From positions 26,435 through 90,434 of the forward strand of contig DEAA01000032.1 in NCBI GenBank assembly GCA_002346545.1: a stretch of DNA of 64,000 bases, read 5' to 3'. The notes under the pieces were generated by a model. It was not told the DNA's origin, did not search any database, and saw only the letters and a program-made list of their open reading frames with translations. Shown here piece by piece: positions 8,833-16,703 of the stretch. The position numbers and the translations under genes are program-made. Numbering within the stretch: position 1 is the first letter of the stretch; each line of letters opens with the position of its first letter. This stretch comes from Acidobacteria bacterium UBA2994. GTDB taxonomy: Bacteria > Acidobacteriota > Vicinamibacteria > Vicinamibacterales > UBA8438.

Positions 8833-9816
8833 CTATCTGGCCTCCTCGACCCTCGCGCCGGCCAGCGTGTTCTCCATTCCGTAGTTGCCTTCGTGGCAGG
8901 CGTACTCATGAAGGTCGCCGGCCACTCTCGTCATCGGCACTACGGCAGTGAACCGGTCGGTGAAGGTGGCCGGATCGTCCACGGTGAACTCGTAGTTCAC
9001 GGTCACCGCGTCAATCCGTGTGAACTTTTCGGTCAGAACCTTCTCGGTGGAGGTGCCGAACGCGCTGAAGCTCTTGGTCAGACCGTTGAAGTTCTTGGTC
9101 ACAACTACAAGCGTGTCGCCCTCCCAGTGCCCGCGCGCGCTACCCGACCATAGTCCGATGTCGTCGTCGAGCGGTGCCTGCTCGCCGATTGGCACCACTC
9201 GGGCGTCGTGAATCATCTCGGTGAGAATCACGACATGGTCCTCGTTCTGGACGAGCTGGACGTTATTGTTGTAGAGGCTAGGGACGAACGGCGGTCCAGA
9301 ATTGAAGCCGACGATACATCGTTCCGACAGACCACGGTCTTCCGGGCCGTCCTTGCTGATTCCGCCGACCACGAAGCGTACGGGTCGCACGCCGGAGACG
9401 TCGTCGCCTAGGCCACCGGCGATCGAATCCACCTCTGCGACGCGGGCCGGCAGCCGGCCGTTCGCGGGATACACCAGGTGGGATGTCCTGATGTAATCCG
9501 TGATGCCGGCGCTCTCCACCCAAAAATCGTTGTAGGCGCCAGGATTGCCAGGTCCCGATGGAACCGCCTGATCGGAAGCGGCGTCGCGCGCGGCCAGCCG
9601 CTGGTTCAGCTGGGCTATCTCTTCAGCGGTCATGAATTCCCGGTCGCCGAACCGACGCGGGCGCTGAATCGGCACGTTCGAGGAGAAGTTCCAGACTCCT
9701 TCGAGTGACGGTTTACCCCACGGGTTCAGGGGGATTTCCGATTCGATTGGATCCTGGCCCGCGAACGCCGGTACCGACAGGGTCAGGGCTACGCCGACCA
9801 TCAGCAGTGCTTTCAT
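8833..9816 (-). CDS. Exported protein of unknown function, paralog 1 of 3
   Basis: A 327-residue protein with a clear signal peptide ('LTLSVPAFAGQ'). It belongs to the same family as the genes at 26642 and 40284. Shared blocks in order are 'LEGVWNFSS..P.QRP', 'YNDFW', 'SERCIVGFNSGPPFVP', 'YNNNVQLVQNEDHVV', 'ARGHWEGDTLVVVTKNF', 'NYEFTVDDPAT' and 'YACHEGNYGM'. I do not recognise an enzyme motif; the invariant Cys-His-Glu near the end ('ACHEGN') and one internal Cys could bind metal or form a disulfide. All three copies sit near PQQ dehydrogenase-like genes, which suggests a periplasmic role in the same metabolism. This is inference from context. Confidence 0.85.
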   Translation of the reverse strand: MKALLMVGVALTLSVPAFAGQDPIESEIPLNPWGKPSLEGVWNFSSNVPIQRPRRFGDREFMTAEEIAQLNQRLAARDAASDQAVPSGPGNPGAYNDFWVESAGITDYIRTSHLVYPANGRLPARVAEVDSIAGGLGDDVSGVRPVRFVVGGISKDGPEDRGLSERCIVGFNSGPPFVPSLYNNNVQLVQNEDHVVILTEMIHDARVVPIGEQAPLDDDIGLWSGSARGHWEGDTLVVVTKNFNGLTKSFSAFGTSTEKVLTEKFTRIDAVTVNYEFTVDDPATFTDRFTAVVPMTRVAGDLHEYACHEGNYGMENTLAGARVEEAR

Positions 9817-10037
9817 AACTTCCCCCAGAGGGCAAGTCTACGGGAGGTCGGTGTGAAGTGGACGGACGAATTTTGCCAGTTGCGCCCGCCCGGCCGTCGG
9901 CGGACAAGCGCCTGCTCGGAGTGCGCCGGTGCGGCGTCGAGGGCACGCTCCACTTCCACTTCTCCTCCCGGGCTGTCAGATGCATGGCCCCCGCAAGAGG
10001 GACGCGTACTCGAGGCGTCTGTTGATTCCAGATGCAC

Positions 10038-11039
10038 TCAGGTGTCAAGCAGGTCGACTATGGCCTGGTCGATGTCTGCCTTTCCGATTGGATCGAGTCC
10101 GCTGCCCGCGATGTGTCCTAGGTCCGAGTCGATGACACGAAGTTCCGCGTTGGGCATCCGAGATACTTCATAGTCGCTATCGGCCACACGGAAATACAAA
10201 TCTGTCTTGCCCGGCATGACGATGGCGCGAGAAGTGATCGCTTGCAGAGCCTTGTCGAAATCTCCGCCAAAACGACCGTTGTCAGAAATATCTGCGGCCT
10301 GCCACGTCGCGAGCATTCCCAATAGATCGTTTGCCTCTCGTCGGTAGAAGTAATCCTTCATGAATCCAATGACGTCGTGGGTCTTCTCCATGCCCAGATC
10401 CTTGAACAACTCTTTCCTAAAGAACTCCTGCGAAAAAACCCACCCCCCGTACACGGTAGCAAATGCCTGCATCCCCATCTCAGGACGGGCGGTATATTCA
10501 CCGTTGTTGAATTCCGGGTCGGCTAGAAGCGCAGATTTGACGCCTTCCAGGAAGAACCAGTTGTGCTTGGAGACTCTGGCGGCACCGCAAATGGGAAGGA
10601 TCGCATCCACCATATCTGAATGCTGGGCTCCCCATTCGAAAGAGTGCAACCCGCCCATGCTGAAGCCCATCACTAGTCTTAGCCTCTCGAGGCCGAGTTC
10701 TTGTGTGATGAGTTGATGCTGGGCTCGAACGTTATCGTGAACGGTGCATAACGGGAATCTGGGTCCGTCCCACGGGGGCGGCGTGTTGCTCGGCGACGAT
10801 GAGAGTGAGTTGGACAGCATGTTGACAACGATGACGCAATGGCCAGAGAGATCAAGTACGTCGGAGCGAGCAAACAGAGCTTCTGCGTCTTCGTGGGTGG
10901 CTGAGTAGGATGTGACGACCAGGATGGCGTTGTCTCGAGTCGCGCTCAATTCTCCATGCTTCGCATACACGAGATTTATGTCGATCGTTTCGCCATTCTG
11001 TGTCGTGAAGTCTTTGATTAGACAGTCGCTCAGTTGCAT
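10038..11039 (-). CDS. Alpha/beta hydrolase of the homoserine acetyltransferase (MetX) type
   Basis: A 333-residue cytoplasmic protein with the MetX alpha/beta-hydrolase fold. The nucleophile elbow GFSMGG places Ser127; the Asp in 'MPGKTDLYF' near 276 and the His in 'SDLGHIAGSG' near 310 complete the triad. The usual MetX opening is changed: instead of 'GNAHV' the text reads 'VVTSYSATHED'. Acyl transfer to homoserine is therefore less likely than hydrolysis or transfer on another alcohol. The base composition drops in this gene (one 60-base line at 10381 is about 45 % GC), with more AT-rich codons than flanking genes, suggesting recent transfer. No methionine genes are nearby. Confidence 0.82.
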   Translation of the reverse strand: MQLSDCLIKDFTTQNGETIDINLVYAKHGELSATRDNAILVVTSYSATHEDAEALFARSDVLDLSGHCVIVVNMLSNSLSSSPSNTPPPWDGPRFPLCTVHDNVRAQHQLITQELGLERLRLVMGFSMGGLHSFEWGAQHSDMVDAILPICGAARVSKHNWFFLEGVKSALLADPEFNNGEYTARPEMGMQAFATVYGGWVFSQEFFRKELFKDLGMEKTHDVIGFMKDYFYRREANDLLGMLATWQAADISDNGRFGGDFDKALQAITSRAIVMPGKTDLYFRVADSDYEVSRMPNAELRVIDSDLGHIAGSGLDPIGKADIDQAIVDLLDT

Positions 11040-11480
11040 CTTGTTATCCCTCTGGCTGGCTTAAACGCCGACATCATCATTCGACCCTTGAAGCGTTGAG
11101 GCCCAGAGGCTCGACTACCCGGTGCTTTGCCGCGGGTGCGCGGAGGCCCACTCACAAGTGCGGCGTCGGGCTTCGGTGATTCGCTCTGAGGCACGTCGCA
11201 ATGTGCTTACTGCAAGTAAATAAGCTGACTCACTGTTGTCTTTGATGTCTTGGTGAAACAGCTACTGGTGAATTCAGTAGAATACGCATATCTCGTAATC
11301 GCACCCGGTGCCAGCGCATGCAATCGAACTGGAATAAGAGTGCTGGGACTGTTCGTGGCCAGACTTTGTGGCCGAAGGAAGCCACCTTCGAACGCGGAGA
11401 AGAGCGCCGAAGAAACTTCAACTCGAGACTCGGAAGGCATGGTGTTGGTGAAGGACGAGCTAATCATAGGAGGCAAGGTC
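11040..11480. other. Intergenic region upstream of exported orphan
   Basis: A 441-base gap of comparatively low GC between divergently transcribed genes. It must contain the promoters for both. The only clear signal is the AGGAGG ribosome site at 11468-11473 for the gene starting at 11481. Open frames running through it lack starts with ribosome sites and show no family resemblance. No tRNA or convincing RNA structure was seen. Confidence 0.4.
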
Positions 11481-12230
11481 GTGAAGTGTAGAGCATTCGG
11501 TTTTGCAGTAGCGGCCGCGCTTGTGGCCGTGGTGTTTCCTGGGCCTGCGTACGGGCAAACAGAGAACATTGCGCAAGCCTACGTTCATACGGTGCAGCTA
11601 GACATGGTGGCGCAGTTCGAGGAGGCCGTGAAACGGCACGTCCAGTGGCGCAAGCAAAATGGCGATCCTTGGGAATGGGTGTGGTACCAAGTAGTCAATG
11701 GTGACGGTCTTGGCCGGTATCTCGTTCGATCGGGGAATCATCGTTGGGCTGACCTGGATACCCGTTACGCCTGGGACGATCGCGTCGGAGCCGGCAGCCA
11801 TTTCATGGCGACGGTCGGGCCGTACATTGAGACCGAGAACAGTGCTATCAGTCAGCTAGATGGGGCGCTGTCTCGCCCTCTAGACGACTACAGCGAGATC
11901 ACGCTCTTTACTGTCACAGAGTTTGACGTGAGATTGCCTGGTCAATTTCGCGAGGCGATCACAAAAATAGGACAGGGCCTTGATCGTGGCGGCTGGGAGC
12001 GGCCATACCTGTGGCAGATGGCGGCCAACGGAGGAGCCATCGATGCAACGCTTGTCATACCGGCTAGGGATTGGAGCGAGTTGGCACCACCTGAAAGGTC
12101 ACTGCCAATGGTGATGGCCGAGGTGTATGGACAGGAAGAGGCGAACGAACTGATGGACAGCCTTGCACGGTCAATTCGTTCCCAGAGCAATTACACCCTG
12201 AAGGTGCGTCGAGACTTGTCCTTGCCATAG
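11481..12230 (+). CDS. Exported protein of unknown function
   Basis: A 249-residue protein. GTG 11481 is the start because AGGAGG lies seven bases upstream and the next residues form a signal peptide ending 'GPAYGQ'. The mature part has two similar halves, each with short beta-like runs and an amphipathic helix: 'QAYVHTVQLDMVAQFEEAV' opens the first and 'LFTVTEFDVRLPGQFREAI' the second. This is compatible with a duplicated ferredoxin-like (ABM-type) fold, but that is structural guesswork. No catalytic motif is visible. It shares the lower GC of the neighbouring MetX-like gene and is divergent from it, so the two may have arrived together. A strong hairpin at 12246-12286 follows the stop. Confidence 0.72.
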   Translation: MKCRAFGFAVAAALVAVVFPGPAYGQTENIAQAYVHTVQLDMVAQFEEAVKRHVQWRKQNGDPWEWVWYQVVNGDGLGRYLVRSGNHRWADLDTRYAWDDRVGAGSHFMATVGPYIETENSAISQLDGALSRPLDDYSEITLFTVTEFDVRLPGQFREAITKIGQGLDRGGWERPYLWQMAANGGAIDATLVIPARDWSELAPPERSLPMVMAEVYGQEEANELMDSLARSIRSQSNYTLKVRRDLSLP

Positions 12231-12245
12231 TGCATCGGGCAGAAG

Positions 12246-12286
12246 CAGCTGACTGCGGTGCTGAACGAAGGGGGCGCAGTCAGTTG
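12246..12286 (+). terminator. Hairpin after the exported orphan
   Basis: A 12-bp stem (12246-12257 with 12275-12286, one G-U pair) encloses a 17-base loop 15 bases after the stop. No T-run follows, so it may slow or end transcription by a Rho-dependent route or protect the 3' end rather than act as a classical intrinsic terminator. Confidence 0.5.
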
Positions 12287-12420
12287 CGGTGGTCGGCGGT
12301 GAGGCCGATGAGCATGGTGCTCGCGTTGCGCGTGTGAGGCCCAGGTCTGCCCTGTCTCATGGCGCGGGTGAGATAGGATGCAGCCGACGCTGCGTGAATG
12401 CGGCCAGAGACGGAGTACAG

Positions 12421-14517
12421 GTGACCGTGAGAGCAGGAACAACCTGGCGGTTCGTGGTGATTGGTGCGGTGTTGGTGGGCATGCTCTGGGCGCCGCGGTG
12501 GGCGGTGGCGCAGTACGGGGCCAGGAACGGGGAGTGGCGGAGTTACGGCGGTGACGCCGGCAGCACGAAATACTCGCCCCTTGACCAGATCACGCGCGAC
12601 AATTTCGAGCAGCTCGAGTTGGCGTGGTCGTGGGACTCGATCGACAACGTCCTGAGCATGGGCACCGGCGATGGCGGCGAGTGGCAGACGAGCTACGAGG
12701 CGATCATCGCGCAGCTTGAGGCGGACACCCCGAATCTATATCGCGAGCGGAACCTGCCCAACCGCTCGAATCTCCAGGCGACGCCGTTGATGGTGAACGG
12801 TGTGCTCTACCTGAACACGCCGTTGTCGCAGGGGGTCGCCATCGACGCGGCCACCGGCCAGACACGCTGGATCTACAACCCGAAGAGCTACGAAGAAGGT
12901 ACCACCTCAATGACCGTCACCTGGCGCGAGCGCGGGGTCGCCTACTGGACCGACGGTGAGGGGGACGAGCGGATCTACTGGGGCACAGGGAGCGGCCACG
13001 TCGTCTGCGTGGACGCGAAGACCGGGCAGGCCTGTTCTGACTTTGGCGACGGGGGTATGGTCGACGCCATGACCGGGCTACCACGCGCGGTCCGCGACAA
13101 CCGCGACTATCTGAACGCCATCCTCTATTCCATCCAGTCGCCTCCGGTCGTGGTGGGAGACAAGATCATCCACGGGTCCTCAGTGGCTGACCGCATCGTC
13201 GCGAAGGAAGCGGTGCCGGGCTGGGTGCGCGCCTGGAACGCCCGCACGGGCGACCACGAGTGGGATTTTCACACGGTGCCGGCCAATGGCGATGAGTATG
13301 GCGCTGAGACCTGGCTGGACGAGTCGTGGCGCTACTCGGGCAACGCCAATGTCTGGAGCATGCTGAGCGGCGACCCCGAGCTGGGCTACGTCTATCTGCC
13401 GACCGGCACGCCCACCAACGACTACTACGGCGGCCACCGGTTGGGCGATAACCTGTTTGCCGAGACCGTGGTGGCGGTTGACATCGAGACCGGCCAGCGG
13501 ATGTGGCACTTCCAGGCGGTGCACCACGGTCTGTGGGACTACGACTTCCCGGCCGCGCCCAACCTGCTCGACATCACCGTGGACGGGCGTGAAGTGAAGG
13601 CGCTGGCACAGGTGAGCAAGCAGGGGTTCATCTACACCTTCGACCGGGTCACCGGCGAGCCGGTTTGGCCGATCGAAGAACGCCCGGTGCCGATCGAGCC
13701 GGTGATTCCTGGTGAGGTGCCGGCGCCGACCCAGCCGTTCCCCACCAAGCCGCCGCCGTTCGACTATCAGGGGGTCACACTGGACGATCTGGTCGACTTT
13801 ACCCCCGAGATCCGAGCGATGGCCGTTGAGGCCGTCAGCGACTTCCGAATGGGGCCGCTCTACACGCCGCCCACACTGGCCGAGGAGAACGGTCCGCAGG
13901 GCACCCTGTTTCGTCCGAGCGGTGGCGGGGCGGCAAGCTGGACCGGGGCGGCGGTCGATCCCGAAACGGGCATGCTCTATGTGCCATCGAACAACAGCTT
14001 CGGCGTGATTCATTACTACACGCCAGACCCGGCCATCGGCGGCAACCTGCGCTATACCCATGGCGCCCCCGAGGCCGAACGTCTGGACGGCAATGTCCCC
14101 CGCGGCCCGGTCATGCCGCAGGGACTTCCGCTTCTTAAGCCGCCCTACTCCCGGATGACGGCCATCGACATGAACCGGGGTGAAGAGGCCTGGATGCAGC
14201 CGAACGGCAACGGCGACCGCATTCGTAACCACCCGAGGCTGCGTGAGCTGGACCTGCCGCCGCTGGGTGGTGACGGGCGTGGCGGGCCGGTGTTGACCAA
14301 GACGCTGCTGATCAGTGCACTCTCGGCTGGTGGCACCGACAACGGTCCGCGACTGATCGCGCGCGACAAGGCGACCGGTGAAATTCTAGGATCGGTGGAC
14401 CTGCCGTCTGGCGCGATCGGGACACCGATGACCTACATGCTCGACGGTCGCCAGTACATCGCGCTCACCGTCGGCGGACGTCCGCCACGGCTCGTTGCCT
14501 TCGCACTGCCGGAGTAG
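12421..14517 (+). CDS. PQQ-dependent dehydrogenase (quinoprotein, GCD/ADH-like)
   Basis: A 698-residue exported quinoprotein. GTG 12421 is chosen: GGAG lies about six bases upstream and the signal peptide ending 'RWAVAQYG' follows; the in-frame ATG at 12289 would add 44 residues without signal character. The mature enzyme opens 'NGEWRSYGGD' and 'KYSPLDQI'. The active-site segment 'HHGLWDYDFP' has the catalytic-type Asp at residue 373, and 'VSKQGF' supplies the partner Lys 27 residues on. It is closely related to the proteins at 2178 and at the left edge. No CxxCH heme site is present. The stop is four bases from the ATG of the next quinoprotein gene, so the two are a tandem operon. Confidence 0.92.
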   Translation: MTVRAGTTWRFVVIGAVLVGMLWAPRWAVAQYGARNGEWRSYGGDAGSTKYSPLDQITRDNFEQLELAWSWDSIDNVLSMGTGDGGEWQTSYEAIIAQLEADTPNLYRERNLPNRSNLQATPLMVNGVLYLNTPLSQGVAIDAATGQTRWIYNPKSYEEGTTSMTVTWRERGVAYWTDGEGDERIYWGTGSGHVVCVDAKTGQACSDFGDGGMVDAMTGLPRAVRDNRDYLNAILYSIQSPPVVVGDKIIHGSSVADRIVAKEAVPGWVRAWNARTGDHEWDFHTVPANGDEYGAETWLDESWRYSGNANVWSMLSGDPELGYVYLPTGTPTNDYYGGHRLGDNLFAETVVAVDIETGQRMWHFQAVHHGLWDYDFPAAPNLLDITVDGREVKALAQVSKQGFIYTFDRVTGEPVWPIEERPVPIEPVIPGEVPAPTQPFPTKPPPFDYQGVTLDDLVDFTPEIRAMAVEAVSDFRMGPLYTPPTLAEENGPQGTLFRPSGGGAASWTGAAVDPETGMLYVPSNNSFGVIHYYTPDPAIGGNLRYTHGAPEAERLDGNVPRGPVMPQGLPLLKPPYSRMTAIDMNRGEEAWMQPNGNGDRIRNHPRLRELDLPPLGGDGRGGPVLTKTLLISALSAGGTDNGPRLIARDKATGEILGSVDLPSGAIGTPMTYMLDGRQYIALTVGGRPPRLVAFALPE

Positions 14518-14521
14518 ATCG

Positions 14522-16687
14522 ATGACCAGACACGACTTTCGAATTGCAGCGATTGGCCTAGCGCCGGCGCTGCTGCTGACCGCCACCACGGCCCTTGCGC
14601 AGTTGACGGGCACCGAGAACGGTGAGTGGCGGTATTTGGGGGGCGACGCGGGCCATACCCGGTCGTCGGCGTTGACCCAGATCAATGGCGACAACTTTTC
14701 AGACCTGGAGGTGGCCTGGATCTGGCGGGGCGACAACTTCGGGCCGAACCGTGACTATTTCAACCGAGCCACACCAATTTACGTAGACGGGGTTGTCTAC
14801 ACTGTGGCGTCGCCGCGGCGCCAGGTGGTGGCGATCGAGCCGGCGACGGGTGAGACGCTCTGGACGTTCCGAGAGCCTGAGACCATCCGTCACCTCCGTT
14901 CTCCGCGGCAGGCGTACGGTAAGGGCGTCGCCTATGCGGAGGTAAACGGACGGGGCGTGATCTTCGTCACCAGCCCCGCGTTCTTCCTGTGGGCGCTTGA
15001 TGCCGAGACCGGGCGGCCGCTCGAGAACTGGGGCGCGCAGGTGCCGATCGAGGGGTTCCCCGGCTCAGGCACGCTCGATCTGATTCCGCCGCTGGTGTCG
15101 GACTGGGGTCGCTGGCAGGACCGGAGCGCTAGCTACGACGCAAATTTCGGTATTCCGCGCGAACTGGGGATGGTCACCTCATCGTCACCCCCGATCGTGG
15201 TCAACGGCGTGGTCGTCGTGCTGGTCGGACATCAGCCGAGTTATGGACAGACCCGGATCGAAAACGTGCCGGGCGACATCATGGGGTTCAGCGCCGAGAC
15301 CGGCGAGTTCCTCTGGAAGTTCCATACGATTCCGCGGCCGGGCGAGTTCGGACACGAGACCTGGCACAACGACGCCTGGCAGTGGTCTGGCGATATGTCG
15401 ACCTGGGCGCCGGCGTCGGCCGATCCGGATCTCGGTCTCGTCTACCTGGTGACCAATGCCTCGACGGTGCAGACCTACGCCGGCCATCGTCCGGGTGACA
15501 ACCTGTTTGGCGGTTCGGTGCTGGCGCTGGATGTGCAGACGGGGGAGCGTCGCTGGCATTTCCAGATTCATCGAAGCGATCAGTGGAACTACGACCTACC
15601 CACAGCGCCGATGCTGCTGGATCTCACCGTGGACGACCAGGAGATCCCGGCACTGGTGCAGTACACCAAGCAAGGTTTGATCTTCGCGTTCAACCGCGAG
15701 ACCGGGGAGCCGATCTGGCCGATCGAGGATCGGGACGTCCTGCAGACCGAAGTGCCCGGGGGCTACACCTCGGCAAGGCAGCCGTATCCGACCCGGCCCG
15801 AGCCGGTCGATCCCATCATCTGGGACGGGCTGACCGAGGAGTTCGTGGTGGACTACACGTCCGAGCTAAAGGTCCGGGCGATGGAGATCCTGACCCACTA
15901 CCGTGTGGGGGGGCTGTATGTGCCGAACCTGCCACAGGATCACACCAACGAGTTTTTCAACAATGTGGGCTGTCAGGCCGGAGGCAACGTGATCCCCCAC
16001 CCGCCGGTGGCCGATGCGACGACCGGGTGGCTCTACAGTTCACACCGCCGAAGCTGCAGCGCCCCGCCGTTCATGGCGCCCACCAACGGGGTGGACCAGG
16101 ACAATCCAGACTACGCACGGCCGGGGCCGGGTGGCGCTACGCCCAACAGCACGCCGACCACCGGCACGACCGTCGCTGCCTGGCTACCGCGCGGCGCGAG
16201 ACGCCCGACACCCGAGCAGGCGCCGCACGTGTCGGCTACCGGGCTGCCCACGATCGACGGCATTCCGCTCTACAAGCAGATGAACAACCAGCTCTCGGCG
16301 TTCGACATGAACACCGGGGGGCGGACCTGGTCGCTGCCGGTGGGCGAGACGCCTGAGGTCTACGCGATCCACGAGCGGTTGCAGGATGTGGAGCTGCCGA
16401 ACCTGGGCGGCGCCGGGTGGTCAATCCAGATGGTCGCTGGAGACCTGCTGGTCCAGACGCGGGCCCTCAGCGAGGGCACCCGGCAGATCCGGCCTGATGG
16501 TCCATTGCTGCTGCACGGGCGCGACAAGCGCACGGGCGAGATCCTTGGCAGTGTCGAGCTGCCCGCGCCGGGCCAGTACGGAATGATGACTTACATGTAC
16601 GATGGCAAGCAGTACATCGTGGTGCAGATCGGCAGCATCCATACCGACTTCCCAGGTTCCCTCGTCGCCTACAGCCTCCCCGACTAG
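14522..16687 (+). CDS. PQQ-dependent dehydrogenase paralog with Asn at the catalytic Asp position
   Basis: A 721-residue exported quinoprotein. ATG 14522 follows the previous stop by four bases; the signal peptide ends 'TTALAQ'. Opening 'NGEWRYLGGD' and the propeller 'TGE..W' repeats are intact, and 'QYTKQGLIFAF' provides the conserved Lys383. The active-site segment, however, reads 'SDQWNYDLP': codon AAC at 15587-15589 gives Asn356 where all other complete paralogs have Asp. In membrane glucose dehydrogenase this Asp is the proposed catalytic base. A preceding Asp (SDQ) might substitute, or the protein may have become a binding or partner subunit of the enzyme encoded just upstream. A Cys-containing insert ('NNVGCQAGGN', 'RRSCSAPP') is also peculiar to this copy. 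Confidence 0.9.
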   Translation: MTRHDFRIAAIGLAPALLLTATTALAQLTGTENGEWRYLGGDAGHTRSSALTQINGDNFSDLEVAWIWRGDNFGPNRDYFNRATPIYVDGVVYTVASPRRQVVAIEPATGETLWTFREPETIRHLRSPRQAYGKGVAYAEVNGRGVIFVTSPAFFLWALDAETGRPLENWGAQVPIEGFPGSGTLDLIPPLVSDWGRWQDRSASYDANFGIPRELGMVTSSSPPIVVNGVVVVLVGHQPSYGQTRIENVPGDIMGFSAETGEFLWKFHTIPRPGEFGHETWHNDAWQWSGDMSTWAPASADPDLGLVYLVTNASTVQTYAGHRPGDNLFGGSVLALDVQTGERRWHFQIHRSDQWNYDLPTAPMLLDLTVDDQEIPALVQYTKQGLIFAFNRETGEPIWPIEDRDVLQTEVPGGYTSARQPYPTRPEPVDPIIWDGLTEEFVVDYTSELKVRAMEILTHYRVGGLYVPNLPQDHTNEFFNNVGCQAGGNVIPHPPVADATTGWLYSSHRRSCSAPPFMAPTNGVDQDNPDYARPGPGGATPNSTPTTGTTVAAWLPRGARRPTPEQAPHVSATGLPTIDGIPLYKQMNNQLSAFDMNTGGRTWSLPVGETPEVYAIHERLQDVELPNLGGAGWSIQMVAGDLLVQTRALSEGTRQIRPDGPLLLHGRDKRTGEILGSVELPAPGQYGMMTYMYDGKQYIVVQIGSIHTDFPGSLVAYSLPD

Positions 16688-16703
16688 AAGGTTCCCGGGT
16701 CGG

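Noticed and set aside
13180-14232. 350-codon minus-strand frame within the PQQ dehydrogenase gene
   Set aside because: Arg/His/Gly-rich translation without motifs; shadow of the real gene at 12421-14517.
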